Part shown: in pieces, positions 37,896 to 47,566 of the stretch
Position numbering within the stretch: position 1 is the stretch's first letter
Layout of the letters: every line of letters starts with the position of its first letter
Source of the DNA: Hyphomicrobiales bacterium
GTDB lineage: Bacteria; Pseudomonadota; Alphaproteobacteria; Rhizobiales; HXMU1428-3
Assembly (NCBI GenBank): GCA_021775425.1
Contig: JAJFHX010000008.1
Coordinates: 1-64,000, forward strand
Length of the DNA stretch: 64,000 nt
Reading direction: 5' to 3'
The notes under the pieces: model-generated
Told to the model about the DNA's origin: nothing
Database searches by the model: none
What the model saw: only the letters and a program-made list of their open reading frames with translations
Translations under genes and position numbers: made by a program

Positions 37896-37979
37896 GGCTT
37901 GTCTGATTTCATGGTTTGCCAGACATTTTATCTGGCTGGAACAGAAGAGACATGATTAAGTTTTGCTATCAGACAAGCC
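37896..37979. repeat. 84-nt cruciform-like element
   Basis: GGCTTGTCTGAT (37896-37907) is the perfect complement of ATCAGACAAGCC (37968-37979). They enclose 60 nt with an inner hairpin GCCAGA/TCTGGC (37918-37936). It lies between the converging fhs and TPR-protein genes, after the fhs terminator. It could be a short mobile-repeat remnant or a structured RNA. Confidence 0.5.
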
Positions 37980-38025
37980 ATTCCTCTTGAAGACTGTAAA
38001 GTTTCAGCCTTTTAAATTTGTTGGA

Positions 38026-38559
38026 TTAGTAGTTGTAGCCTTTGCCGGTATCGATAGCTTTATAAAGGGCGACTTCTGGCCAGCTGCCTTTACCGCCACG
38101 GGCGCGGATTTCTACCAACTGGTCGATGGCTGCTTCCATTTTACCTTCTGCGACATAGCCCTGGCCCATATATGAGCGGGCAAGAAGGTTGTTCGGGTCG
38201 GCTTTTAATGCGGCGGTGTAGAATATATGACCTTCATTGATGCGGCCGGCTTTGCGGTTGTTGAAGCCATAATATGTCAGAACGCGGCTGTCATTCTGGT
38301 TGGTCACGGCTGCCAGAACTTTGTTTGAATTGTCATACTGGCCATCATATGAAAGTTCGCGGGCTGCGCTTAAACGTGTTTCATCATCTAGAGTTTTATG
38401 AGATGCGGAAACACATTTTTTAGAAGTGCTATCCCAGACAGTTCCGTTTTTGCAAACCTTGGTGGTTTTGGTTTCTTTGGGAGGTGAGTCAAAATCTGAC
38501 CCTGCTGCATGTGCTGAAATGGGGAGGAGTAGAGCTGTGATGAAGATTAGAGTTCTCAT
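38026..38559 (-). CDS. Secreted TPR-repeat protein
   Basis: 177 residues with a signal peptide (MRTLIFITALLLPISAHA). After a low-complexity start and a short Cys pair region (VCKNGTVWDSTSKKC), helical repeats of TPR type follow: LTYYGFNNRKAGRINEGHIF, YTAALKADPNNLLARSYMGQ, GYVAEGKMEAAIDQLVEI. It is likely a periplasmic adaptor of unknown partner. The gene converges with fhs. Confidence 0.75.
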   Translation of the reverse strand: MRTLIFITALLLPISAHAAGSDFDSPPKETKTTKVCKNGTVWDSTSKKCVSASHKTLDDETRLSAARELSYDGQYDNSNKVLAAVTNQNDSRVLTYYGFNNRKAGRINEGHIFYTAALKADPNNLLARSYMGQGYVAEGKMEAAIDQLVEIRARGGKGSWPEVALYKAIDTGKGYNY

Positions 38560-38954
38560 GTCATTAGTCCTTATATATCAAGTTTAAAATCTGGTTTTAT
38601 TAAAGGGTCGATGATTGTTTTGAGCGTCCTCTAAACGTTTGACCTTGAATTTGTTTGGCTTTGAATTGCCTCACATGAAGGTTACGCGGTGGCCTGAAAA
38701 AAATTCTCAGAAACATTAAAAAAATTTAATTTTTCTTTTTTTATTTTTCTCGGCCAAAAAATTCCTGACCTTTGAAATTCTTTGTCACTTTATATATAGG
38801 CCTTAATCTGGGTTGGATTTGGGCCGATATAGAATGAATGTCCGAGGGGTTATACTTAGATTGAAAATAAACCTGCTGATCGGAGAATTTTTTTGTGGCT
38901 GGTGCGTAACCTTTTTAGAAGAACATTAATGAACTCGAAGCCGTTGGATTGAAT
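38560..38954. other. Intergenic region upstream of the ECF sigma gene
   Basis: About 395 bp, very AT-rich in 38700-38760. It separates the divergent TPR-protein and sigma-factor genes. ECF genes are usually autoregulated, so a sigma-specific promoter is expected here, but without a second target I cannot fix its motif. No ORF or stable hairpin stands out. Confidence 0.4.
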
Positions 38955-39545
38955 ATGGTTTGCACTGCCCTTCAAATGGATTACCTTAAGCCTGAGTTGG
39001 CTTTTGCCAGGGGCGTGGTTTTAACGGGTGTTGAGGAACCAGTGACGATACCAGATCAGTTCAGAGCGGATATCCTGTTGCTGTTGCCTCGTTTGCGGCG
39101 GTTTGCCTTTTCGCTGACACGGTCTGGACCGGATGCGGATGACCTGTTGCAGGATGCCTGTATATCGGCTCTCGCAAACTGGCAGCAATATGACGCGGCA
39201 CAGCCTTTCGACCGGTGGATGTTTAGAATTGTTCGGAACAGCTGGATCAGTGAAATCAGAAAACGCAAGGTGCGGCTTGGTGAAGGTAATGTGCCAGCGG
39301 AAGATGCGAGTGAACTGCAAACTGAACAGGTGGCAGACGTTTCCCTTGAAGTGAAAGATGTGATGGGGGAAGTTGCTCATTTGCCTCAGGAATTATCCCA
39401 GCCATTATTGCTGGTTTGTGCTGAAGGGTACAGCTATCAGGAGACGGCAGACTTACTTGATGTGCCGAAGGGCACTGTAATGAGCCGGATCCACCGGGCG
39501 CGGAAACTGCTTATGGTTCAACTTAAAGAAGAGAAAGGGGCTTAG
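38955..39545 (+). CDS. ECF-type RNA polymerase sigma factor
   Basis: 196 residues. Region 2 is seen in PRLRRFAFSLTRSGPDADDL, LQDACISALANWQQY and FDRWMFRIVRNSWISEIRK. Region 4 is in VCAEGYSYQETADLLDVPKG, TVMSRIHRARKLL, the HTH that reads the -35 element. An extra 30 or so residues precede region 2. The following gene encodes a membrane anti-sigma factor directly after the stop, so this is a signal-responsive pair. Confidence 0.92.
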   Translation: MVCTALQMDYLKPELAFARGVVLTGVEEPVTIPDQFRADILLLLPRLRRFAFSLTRSGPDADDLLQDACISALANWQQYDAAQPFDRWMFRIVRNSWISEIRKRKVRLGEGNVPAEDASELQTEQVADVSLEVKDVMGEVAHLPQELSQPLLLVCAEGYSYQETADLLDVPKGTVMSRIHRARKLLMVQLKEEKGA

Positions 39546-39547
39546 TG

Positions 39548-40468
39548 ATGACTGACATTTCTGTAAAATTAAGCGCCTATCTTGATGGGGAGCTGGATGA
39601 AGATGAAGCGCGCCTTATTGAGGCTCAGCTTGCAGATGACCCATTGTTACAGCAAGAGCTGGATGAGCTTGTGGAAGCTAACTCGATTGCGCTTTTAAGT
39701 TTTGAGAATATGCTACACGAGCCAATTGAACTTTCTGTGGCTCAATCGATTAAGACGGCAGATGAAACGGATGCCATTCCGGATTTTGAAGCAGATGTGA
39801 CAGCTAACGAGCGTAAAGTAATTGATGGGGTTTTTGACCAGCCTTCTGTTAAGCGTCAGAGGGATGCTGATCAACAGCAGCTGGCGGTGAGATCACCGCT
39901 CTGGCGTTCAATGGCGGCGAGTTTGATTTTATTTTTGCTAGGCGGTGCCGGTGGTTACACGCTGCATAAGGAGATGTTTGCTGGCGGGGCTCCTGTTGAG
40001 ATTGCGGCTGTTGAAAAAAGGGGTTGGCTGAAAGAGATTGCTGATTACCATGCTGTTTATTCAACAGAAGAGCGGCACCTTGTTGAAGTGCGCGGTGATA
40101 AGAAAGAGCATCTGACTAACTGGCTTGTGAAAAAAACCGGCGCATCATTTCAGGTGCCTGACCTGAGTGGTCTTGGTTATGTTTTTGAAGGCGGACGGTT
40201 GCTGGTTGCTGATGGGCGTCCGGTTGCTCAGCTGATATACAGAGATAAAGACGCGACTGTGGTGGCGCTTTGTATTCAGAAAATGCCTGCTGGTATGTTT
40301 AGCGATAAATCTAAAGATCAGATTGGTGCGGCTGATATGAAGAAAAACACCATTAAAGATTTTGACTTTTTCTCCTGGGCTTCCGGGGCGGTACATTATG
40401 TTGTGGTTGGACCGAATGGAAAAACCGAGCTTGAGAAAATTGCACTTGAGGCGGCGCGACATATATAA
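39548..40468 (+). CDS. Transmembrane anti-sigma factor
   Basis: 306 residues. The N-terminal SAYLDGELDEDEARLIEAQL is the typical sigma-binding helical start of anti-sigma factors without the zinc HxxxCxxC. One membrane segment lies at about 121-138 (SMAASLILFLLGGAGGYTL). The periplasmic part is about 165 residues. The ATG follows the sigma stop by two bases. The exterior domain should sense the signal that frees the sigma factor; the signal is unknown. A TCTGAG/CTCAGA hairpin follows the gene at 40471-40488. Confidence 0.85.
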   Translation: MTDISVKLSAYLDGELDEDEARLIEAQLADDPLLQQELDELVEANSIALLSFENMLHEPIELSVAQSIKTADETDAIPDFEADVTANERKVIDGVFDQPSVKRQRDADQQQLAVRSPLWRSMAASLILFLLGGAGGYTLHKEMFAGGAPVEIAAVEKRGWLKEIADYHAVYSTEERHLVEVRGDKKEHLTNWLVKKTGASFQVPDLSGLGYVFEGGRLLVADGRPVAQLIYRDKDATVVALCIQKMPAGMFSDKSKDQIGAADMKKNTIKDFDFFSWASGAVHYVVVGPNGKTELEKIALEAARHI

Positions 40469-40621
40469 ATTCTGAGCTTTCACTCAGATTATTGTTACAA
40501 GAAAATTTCTATTCTTAATCAAAAATTAAACGGTGTCCCGTTATAGATCACATGTTCGTGAGTTTCTCCCCGTTGGGTGATGTTGCTTTTGTTGTGTCGA
40601 TTTGTATAGGGGTATGTTGCG

Positions 40622-42007
40622 TTGCTTTTATCAAGGCGTCAGTTTTTGTCCGGCTGTTCCAGTGTTGCGCTTGCCTCTCTTGGGGGCTGTGCTGGGAACT
40701 TTGGAAGCCAGCATTCTTATCTTACCAATATTGTTGCTCCCTCAAACGTTGATGAAGTTTTTCACTGGACGGATGTTGCCTTGCAGGCACTCCGGGACCA
40801 GTTGATTGCGCCGCCGATGGCATCACGGGCGATGGCGATGGGCCATGTGGCGGGCTTTCTTGCTGTTAATGGTATTGAGAAAAAATATGAAAACAGCTAT
40901 TCGATCGGTCCGGCGCCGCTAGGGGCTGACCCGGCTGTGGCATATGGTGTTGCTTCGGCAACGGCTTTTGCTGAACACTTGCAACAACCACTTTTATTCG
41001 ATCAGATGAGTTTTCTTTCACGCTATCCGGCTGGTGAGGCGAAAACTCTTGGTGAGGCCTGGGGCCGGAAAGTTGGTGATTTTGTTGTTCGTATGCGCAC
41101 GAATGACGGGGCAGAACCGAGCAAAGCCAATTATTATTTAAGACGCTACCCGCGCCGGCAGGATTCTTTGCGCTGGCGACCAACGGGGCCTTTGTTTGAT
41201 TCTGGTGCGACGGAACCTTCGTTTAGAGAAAGCTACCACCGTGGGTTATTGCCGGGCTTTGGGCAGGTGAAACCATGGGCGATTTCTTCTGCGTCTCAAT
41301 ATATTGCGAGTGATTTTTATGACCCGGCCAGCCCGGAGTTTGCACGTGAATATGAGATGGTTAAGGAGCTTGGGTCTTCTGACAGTGCCAGCCGGACTGA
41401 TGACCAGACTGAGATTGCGTTTTTCTGGGAAGACGGACCGTGGGGTGTCACGCCGCCGGGGCATTTTTCACTGATTGCAATGCAGTTGTTTCAGCATTTA
41501 AACCTTTCAAGAGTCGATAAAGCGCGGGCGATGGCACTGGTGAGTATGGCTATGGCCGATTCAGCGATTGCGACATGGCACTCGAAATACAGCCATGACA
41601 TTATTCGTCCTGAAACGGCGATCAGATACCGTGCTGCGCAATTTGGTAATGCTGACCCACGCGTTGCTAGCAGGCGGGACTGGAAATCGCTGATCCCGAC
41701 ACCGCCATTTCCTTCTTATACGTCCGGACACTCAGCTTTTGGTGCCTCTGGCGCGAGGATTATTGCGCATATTATCGGGCGTGACCGGGTGAGTTTTTCC
41801 AAGAAAGCTTCGGATACTGTGATCTGGCCGGATCATCTTTCAGGTGTGACGCGGCACTGGAACAGCCTTTCTGAAGCGGCTGCCGAAAATGGCATGAGCC
41901 GGATTTATGGCGGTGTGCATTGGATGCGTGACAATGTTGAAGCGTTGCGCGCCGGGCGAGAGATTGCCGACCATGTGATTAAAACCAAGTTTCGGAGAGC
42001 GGTCTGA
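40622..42007 (+). CDS. Vanadium-dependent haloperoxidase-like (PAP2 superfamily) Tat lipoprotein
   Basis: 461 residues from a TTG with AGGGG nine bases upstream. The twin-arginine motif SRRQFL at residues 4-9 and the lipobox-like SLGGC suggest folded export and lipidation. The vanadate/phosphate site is complete: K322-x6-R329-P (KYSHDIIRP), S368-G369-H370 in PSYTSGH, and R427-x5-H433-x3-D437 (RIYGGVHWMRD). Such proteins are haloperoxidases or acid phosphatases; the long form and KxxxxxxRP spacing fit the V-haloperoxidase-like group. It overlaps the next gene by one base. Halide specificity cannot be read. Confidence 0.85.
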   Translation: MLLSRRQFLSGCSSVALASLGGCAGNFGSQHSYLTNIVAPSNVDEVFHWTDVALQALRDQLIAPPMASRAMAMGHVAGFLAVNGIEKKYENSYSIGPAPLGADPAVAYGVASATAFAEHLQQPLLFDQMSFLSRYPAGEAKTLGEAWGRKVGDFVVRMRTNDGAEPSKANYYLRRYPRRQDSLRWRPTGPLFDSGATEPSFRESYHRGLLPGFGQVKPWAISSASQYIASDFYDPASPEFAREYEMVKELGSSDSASRTDDQTEIAFFWEDGPWGVTPPGHFSLIAMQLFQHLNLSRVDKARAMALVSMAMADSAIATWHSKYSHDIIRPETAIRYRAAQFGNADPRVASRRDWKSLIPTPPFPSYTSGHSAFGASGARIIAHIIGRDRVSFSKKASDTVIWPDHLSGVTRHWNSLSEAAAENGMSRIYGGVHWMRDNVEALRAGREIADHVIKTKFRRAV

Positions 42008-43077
42008 TGTTTTTTCAAGTTAGTAACAAAGTATTGAAAAATAACTCTTCCAGTTTGTTTCGATATTTCGTTGGTTGTTCACTGGTCAGTTTATTGAGCT
42101 TTATGCCATCCCAACTGGTGAGCGCGCAGCAGGCTTTTGCCCAGAATGGCGGACTGAACCCCGATAATCTTTCATTCTTTGAAGAGCCGCTGGCGTTTGA
42201 ATTATTTGGTGCGACGGTGAGTTATAATCATCTGTTTGATCTGCCGGTGGTGCATAATTTTAAAACGGATAAAACTGACCTTGAGCCGAAGTCCAACTTC
42301 AGGGTGAATATTGAGCGGCAATTACCGAACTCATTGACGATTGGTGCGACTTATTTTGGCTCTTATGATGAGCGTGAGCAGGACGAGTATGATGACCGCT
42401 GGGAAGTATATGCGCAGAGCATCTGGGGGCGCCTTGCTGTTGGTGAAGTCAATGAAGGGGTGAGAGAGACCACCCGCAGATGGCGCGGCACGGGCAATGC
42501 TGATCTGGAATTTGATGATGTTCTGGCGACGCTTGAAGAAGAAGATAACGGTTTTTTCTATAATATCAGGCTTTCGGCATTTATTTTAAGTGCCGGTGTG
42601 GATGAGCATGGCAACAGTGACTTTGGCTTAACTTATGAGCGGCCGAATAAATATACTGATATACGCTTTTCTGGCCGGTTTACGAATTCTGAAATCAGAT
42701 CGCTGGATGGTGGCACTTTGTTTGAGACCTATGCAGGCGGACTTGTGGGTCAGGTTGAGTATGGCAGTCTGGCGCTTGATCTTGGAGTTGGTGTTGAGCA
42801 TTTTGACAGTGCTCGGGCTAGTGGAACGCGTAGTTATATTTCAGCCGGTGCGCATTATAAGGTCAGGCGGCTGACATTATCTGCTGAGGCCCATTGGGGT
42901 GAAACTGACGGGCATGAAGAAAAAAGCGTTGCGCTTGGGGCAAGATATGATCTGGCGCGGGGTTTATCTGTCAATTTGGGATATAATTATGCCAAATCTG
43001 ATGCGGCGATAGATGGGATTGTGCTGCAGAATGTTGAGAAGTCAGAATTTATAACGTCTTTACGTTATGAGTATTGA
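42007..43077 (+). CDS. Outer-membrane beta-barrel (porin-like) protein
   Basis: 356 residues with a signal region (VGCSLVSLLSFMPSQLVSAQ). Alternating amphipathic strands follow, such as FRVNIERQLPNSLTIGATYF, SLALDLGVGVEHFDSAR and GLSVNLGYNYAKSD, ending in SLRYEY. It has the look of a Gram-negative porin of about 14-16 strands, though I cannot name the family. The ATG shares one base with the haloperoxidase-like stop (TGATG), so the two are translationally coupled and probably function together in the envelope. Confidence 0.75.
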   Translation: MFFQVSNKVLKNNSSSLFRYFVGCSLVSLLSFMPSQLVSAQQAFAQNGGLNPDNLSFFEEPLAFELFGATVSYNHLFDLPVVHNFKTDKTDLEPKSNFRVNIERQLPNSLTIGATYFGSYDEREQDEYDDRWEVYAQSIWGRLAVGEVNEGVRETTRRWRGTGNADLEFDDVLATLEEEDNGFFYNIRLSAFILSAGVDEHGNSDFGLTYERPNKYTDIRFSGRFTNSEIRSLDGGTLFETYAGGLVGQVEYGSLALDLGVGVEHFDSARASGTRSYISAGAHYKVRRLTLSAEAHWGETDGHEEKSVALGARYDLARGLSVNLGYNYAKSDAAIDGIVLQNVEKSEFITSLRYEY

Positions 43078-43174
43078 TCGGTTTATTCAATTTCCCGCCA
43101 CAAATTTATGACTTTTTCGTTTTCTACTATGAGGGATGTTTTGGTTTGATTCTTTTTTAAAGGAAATGCCGGAT

Positions 43175-44404
43175 ATGCTGACAAAAGTTGAAAACATTCA
43201 TAAATTTGACCTTTCGGGGCAGGCTTTTAAGCGTGATCCTTTTCCAACCTTTCAGGCCATGCAGGAGAAGGGCGTTTTTGTAAAATCAAAAATGCCACTG
43301 ATTGGTGAGGTAACTTATGTGACCCGCCAATCTGCTGCCAAAGCTCTTTTGAAACGCAGTGATCTTTTTTCGGTCGATTTTGGCCGGGTGAAGGGCTCTT
43401 TTTTGTTGCATATGCTGACCAGAATGCCGGGCCTGCGCCCGCTTATGGATAATATGATGCAAAATGATGACCCTAAGCACCGGCGTTTAAGAAAGCTGGT
43501 TGACGGGGTGTTCAGGCGGCAGGAAATTCAAAAATTAGTACCAAAAATAGAAATTATTGCGAACCAGTTATTTGATAATTTCATACATTCAGATGATAAA
43601 GATGTGGTGCGCCATATTGCGCGGGATTTGCCGCTTGCGGTAATTTGTGAGTTGCTTGGATTGCCGCAGCGGGACCGGCCAAAATTTACAAGCTGGATGA
43701 GGTATGTGGCTGAAGATCATTCTTTAACCGGGATGATGAGTTTATTGCCCTCTGTCTGGCGGATTAACAACTATCTGAAACTCAAGTTTGAAGAGCGCTG
43801 CCTTGAACCACGGGATGATTTGATATCTGACCTTGTGAATGCGGAAGAAGATGGTGACCGGCTTAGTGAAGATGAACTGCTGGCGATGTGTTTTCTATTG
43901 TTTGTGGCTGGGCATGAGACGACGGCGCATCTGATTAGTGGTGGCGTGCTTTCGCTTATAGAAAACCCGGAACAACTTGAGCTGCTGCGCCAGAAGCCAG
44001 ATTTAATGCCACTGGCTGTTGATGAATTGCTGCGGTTTGTTTGCCCTGTGCAGATGTCGAAACCAAGATATCCGATAGAAGATTGTGAGTTTGAGGGGGT
44101 GCGGTTGAAAAAAGGTGAGCCGGTACTGGCGCTGCTCGCTTCAGCCAATATTGACCCGGATGAATTTGATACCCCTTTGGAGCTGAATGTCGGGCGGGAG
44201 CATAACCCGCATCTGGCACTTGGTGGTGGCCCGCATTTTTGCCTTGGCGCGTGGCTGGCGAAAAGTGAGATGGAAATTATGTTGAAGTGTATTTTAGAAA
44301 GGCTGCCAGTCCTGGCACTGGCCTGCCAATCAAAGGACCTTCATTGGACCAGCCGCACGGGGTTGCGGGCGCTCAGGTCTTTACCGCTCAGCATTAAAAA
44401 CTGA
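43175..44404 (+). CDS. Cytochrome P450 (bacterial class I type)
   Basis: 409 residues from the ATG at 43175, which has AGGA ten bases upstream; an ATG at 43136 would add 13 residues with a poorly spaced site. The heme loop LGGGPHFCLGAWLAK gives the Cys ligand at about 356. The I-helix FVAGHETTAHL and ExxR in AVDELLRFVCPV are present. The form fits the soluble CYP107/CYP109-like group that uses ferredoxin partners. No redox partner is adjacent. It starts about 100 bp after the porin-like gene, on the same strand, and may be part of the same unit. Confidence 0.93.
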   Translation: MLTKVENIHKFDLSGQAFKRDPFPTFQAMQEKGVFVKSKMPLIGEVTYVTRQSAAKALLKRSDLFSVDFGRVKGSFLLHMLTRMPGLRPLMDNMMQNDDPKHRRLRKLVDGVFRRQEIQKLVPKIEIIANQLFDNFIHSDDKDVVRHIARDLPLAVICELLGLPQRDRPKFTSWMRYVAEDHSLTGMMSLLPSVWRINNYLKLKFEERCLEPRDDLISDLVNAEEDGDRLSEDELLAMCFLLFVAGHETTAHLISGGVLSLIENPEQLELLRQKPDLMPLAVDELLRFVCPVQMSKPRYPIEDCEFEGVRLKKGEPVLALLASANIDPDEFDTPLELNVGREHNPHLALGGGPHFCLGAWLAKSEMEIMLKCILERLPVLALACQSKDLHWTSRTGLRALRSLPLSIKN

Positions 44405-44422
44405 AGGAAGCGGGTTTTTAGA

Positions 44423-47400
44423 TTATCCGGCTTCGGAGATGGGTGATTTTGCATTGGCGAGTTCTTTTTCGAGCTGATCACCTGCTTCGCTGCGTGGTTT
44501 GCTGACACCCGCGATCAACATATAAAGTGCCGGGGTTAAAAACAGCGTGAAGATGCCGGCCATGCCAAGGCCGCCAAACACGACCCAGCCAATGGCTGCT
44601 CTTGATTCTGAACCGGGGCCTGCGCCTAGAATGAGTGGTAGACCGGCGAGGATGGTTGAGAGCATTGTCATCATGATGGGGCGGAGGCGCACACGTGATG
44701 CTTCTTGCGCTGCCTGATAGACACTTCGTCCGTGTTCTCTTAACTGGTCAGCAAACTCAACCATCAGGATGGAGTTTTTCGCCATGATGCCGATCAGCAT
44801 CAGGATGCCGATCTGGCTGTAGATGTTAATAGATGTGCCAGTGAGCGCAAGGGCAAAGATTGCGGCGCAGATGCCGAAGGGGACTGTCAGAAGAACAATG
44901 ATCGCGCTGGCGGCGCTTTCAAACTGCGCTGTCAGCACTAGGAACACGACGAGGATGGCGATGAAGAATGTTATGGTTGAGCCATCTGAGGTTTCGTTTA
45001 ATGCTTCGGCTTCATCCAGCAATAAAAGAGATGTGCCCGGTTTGAGTACTTTTTCAGCGACATTTTCAATGGCTGTGACGGCTTCTCTTAATGTGAAGCC
45101 TTCAGCCGGGTCGGCGGATATTTCAATGGCTCTGCGCTGGCCGTGTCGATCAAGCTCAGCGGCGACGGCATATTCACGGAATTTGACCAACTGTGATAAA
45201 GGCACCATCTGGCCGGAACCGGCGCGGACGTAAAGGTTTTTAATATCTGTTGGTGAGGTGACATCACCCGGGCGGGCTTCCAGAATGACGGGTACGATCT
45301 TATCGTTAACGGTCAGTTCTGCAACTTCGTCATTATCAACAAGGACTTTCACGGTTGTTGCCAGTTCTTCAATTGAAACACCGATGTCAGCTGCCTGACG
45401 GCGATCAATATCTACCGAAAGCTGGGGTTGTGTTGCCCTGAATTCCACGCGGAAATTGGAAAGTTTTGGTATGTCGGTTTCCATTGTGCGAACGAATTCT
45501 TCGGCGGTGACCGCAAGCTGGTTATAGTCCGGGCCAACGATGGCAAACTTTAAGCCACCATCTGCGCCTCTCAGGCCAAGGCTGTTGCCACGAACGGCGC
45601 GCACCTGTGAGCCTGGTATCTGACTTAAAGGTTTTTTGATTTCACCGATGATCTGGCCTTCTGATTTTGTTCGTTTGGACCAGTCGGCTAATGGGGCTTC
45701 AATGGAACCGCGGTTTGGATCCCAGCGGCCAGAGACAGAGAAAATATTTGTGATAATGCCCTGGTCCTGATAGCTGTGCAGAATTTTTTCAACTTCTTCA
45801 ACCTGACGGTCTGCATAGTCAATTCCTGTGCCATCCGGGCCAACGAGGCGAATTTTAATCAACCCGCGATCTTCTTCGGGGACGAGTTCTTCACCAAGGG
45901 TTGAGTAAACAATGGCGCCGCTGGCGGCTACTATAAAGCAGATTCCGATCAGAACCAGAGGCGCTGCCAGTACTTTATTCAGCAACCAGACATAAACATT
46001 TTGTAGCCCGCCGCCAATTTTGTTCAACATACCCATCAAGAGGCTTTCTCTTGTTTTTTCGGGTGTCGGGAGGCTGGCGGCCATCATCGGACAGATTGAA
46101 AGGGCGACAAAAGATGAGATGACGACTGTGATCGCAAGTACAAAGCCGAATTCGGTAAACAGCCGGCCTGCTGTTGAGGGCAGGAATGAAATCGGCAAAA
46201 AGACTGAAATAAGCGTCGCAGTTGTTGCGATAATGGCGAAGAAGACCTGCCTTGCACCCAGTACTGATGCGGCTTTTCCGGGGATGCCCTGGGCTCTTAA
46301 CCTTTGAATGTTTTCAAGCACCACGATGGCGTCATCGACAACTAGGCCGGTGGCCAATACGAGGGCCAGCAGCGTGACGAGGTTGATTGAAAATCCAAGC
46401 ATCCAGATCGCGGCTATGGTGCCGGTTAAAGCGATTGGTATGGCAACTGCTGGGATTAACGCGGCGCGCCACTGGCCAATGAAGAGGGCAATGACGGCGA
46501 CAACAATAATCACAGCTAATATGAGACTGATCAGGACTTCATAGATTGCGCCTTCAATGAAGATTGCGTCGTTTGAAATGATGTTGATAGTGGCATCATC
46601 TGACTGCTTGTTAATTTTGCTGATGAGCTTTTTCACGTCCTGCGAAATGGAGATGGTGTTGGATTCTGCTTGTCGGACGATGCCCATATTAATCACTGTC
46701 CGGCCATTGAGGCGGGTGTAATTTTCCGCTTCTGCCGGGCCAAAGGAAGCTGAGGCGACGTCGCTGATACGGACCGGGTCTCGAAGGATAAGATCCTCGA
46801 CCTGTTTTGGTGAGGTGACAGAGGCGTTGGCACGCACAATGACCTCCTGATCACCGGATTTGAAACTGCCGGCGGGAACATCAAAACGGGCGGTTTTGAG
46901 AACGTTGACAACATCTGCGACCGTGAGCTGGTAACTGGCCATTTTCAACGGATTGAGAATGACACGTAGTACCCTTTGCCTGTCACCATTGAGATTGACA
47001 TCTGCGACCCCTGTAACGGAGGTCAGTTCCGGTACGATTTCATCTTCAACGCGGCGGGTTAGCTCATCAATTGAGAGGGTGTCACTGTGGATGGCGAGCT
47101 GGATGATTGGGCTGGCATCAGCGTCAGCTTTAATGACGAATATGTCTTCAACCCCTTCGGGGAGCTCTCTTTCTACCCGGCTGACGGCTTCGCGGATGTC
47201 ATTTGCAGCGTCAATCAGATTAACTTCAGGGTTGAACTCGGCGCGGATACGCAGGTTGTTTTCTTCACTGGAGGAGCGCACGGCTTTCACGCCATTGACC
47301 CTTGCGACAGCGGCTTCGATGACGCTGGTGATTTCTGCGTCGATTGTTTCTGGTGAGCCACCGGGGTAATTGGCGCGCACGGTCACGATGGGTCGGTCAA

Positions 47401-47551
47401 TATCGGGAAGTTCGCGGACTTCGACGCCGAAGATGGCGCCAAGACCGGCTATGATGATCAGCAGATTGATGACAATCACCAGATAGGGGCGACGAACGCT
47501 TAATGCGGGAAGGTCATCCGTTTTAACTGACTTTGTTTCCGCTTCTGCCAT
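44423..47551 (-). CDS. RND efflux transporter permease (HAE-1 type)
   Basis: 1042 residues, twelve membrane segments, two large periplasmic loops, typical of AcrB/MexF-like pumps. The proton-relay Asp pair is in LATGLVVDDAIVVLENIQR (TM4). VRANYPGGSPETIDAEITSVIEAA and the late LIGIMAKNSILMVEFADQLR are characteristic. Homology is nearer to the VexF/MdtC-like short RND group than to classic AcrB, but the drug range is unknown. It follows the adaptor gene by 15 bp in one operon; no outer-membrane channel gene is adjacent. Confidence 0.94.
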   Translation of the reverse strand: MAEAETKSVKTDDLPALSVRRPYLVIVINLLIIIAGLGAIFGVEVRELPDIDRPIVTVRANYPGGSPETIDAEITSVIEAAVARVNGVKAVRSSSEENNLRIRAEFNPEVNLIDAANDIREAVSRVERELPEGVEDIFVIKADADASPIIQLAIHSDTLSIDELTRRVEDEIVPELTSVTGVADVNLNGDRQRVLRVILNPLKMASYQLTVADVVNVLKTARFDVPAGSFKSGDQEVIVRANASVTSPKQVEDLILRDPVRISDVASASFGPAEAENYTRLNGRTVINMGIVRQAESNTISISQDVKKLISKINKQSDDATINIISNDAIFIEGAIYEVLISLILAVIIVVAVIALFIGQWRAALIPAVAIPIALTGTIAAIWMLGFSINLVTLLALVLATGLVVDDAIVVLENIQRLRAQGIPGKAASVLGARQVFFAIIATTATLISVFLPISFLPSTAGRLFTEFGFVLAITVVISSFVALSICPMMAASLPTPEKTRESLLMGMLNKIGGGLQNVYVWLLNKVLAAPLVLIGICFIVAASGAIVYSTLGEELVPEEDRGLIKIRLVGPDGTGIDYADRQVEEVEKILHSYQDQGIITNIFSVSGRWDPNRGSIEAPLADWSKRTKSEGQIIGEIKKPLSQIPGSQVRAVRGNSLGLRGADGGLKFAIVGPDYNQLAVTAEEFVRTMETDIPKLSNFRVEFRATQPQLSVDIDRRQAADIGVSIEELATTVKVLVDNDEVAELTVNDKIVPVILEARPGDVTSPTDIKNLYVRAGSGQMVPLSQLVKFREYAVAAELDRHGQRRAIEISADPAEGFTLREAVTAIENVAEKVLKPGTSLLLLDEAEALNETSDGSTITFFIAILVVFLVLTAQFESAASAIIVLLTVPFGICAAIFALALTGTSINIYSQIGILMLIGIMAKNSILMVEFADQLREHGRSVYQAAQEASRVRLRPIMMTMLSTILAGLPLILGAGPGSESRAAIGWVVFGGLGMAGIFTLFLTPALYMLIAGVSKPRSEAGDQLEKELANAKSPISEAG

Positions 47552-47566
47552 TTTGAGTTACTCGCT

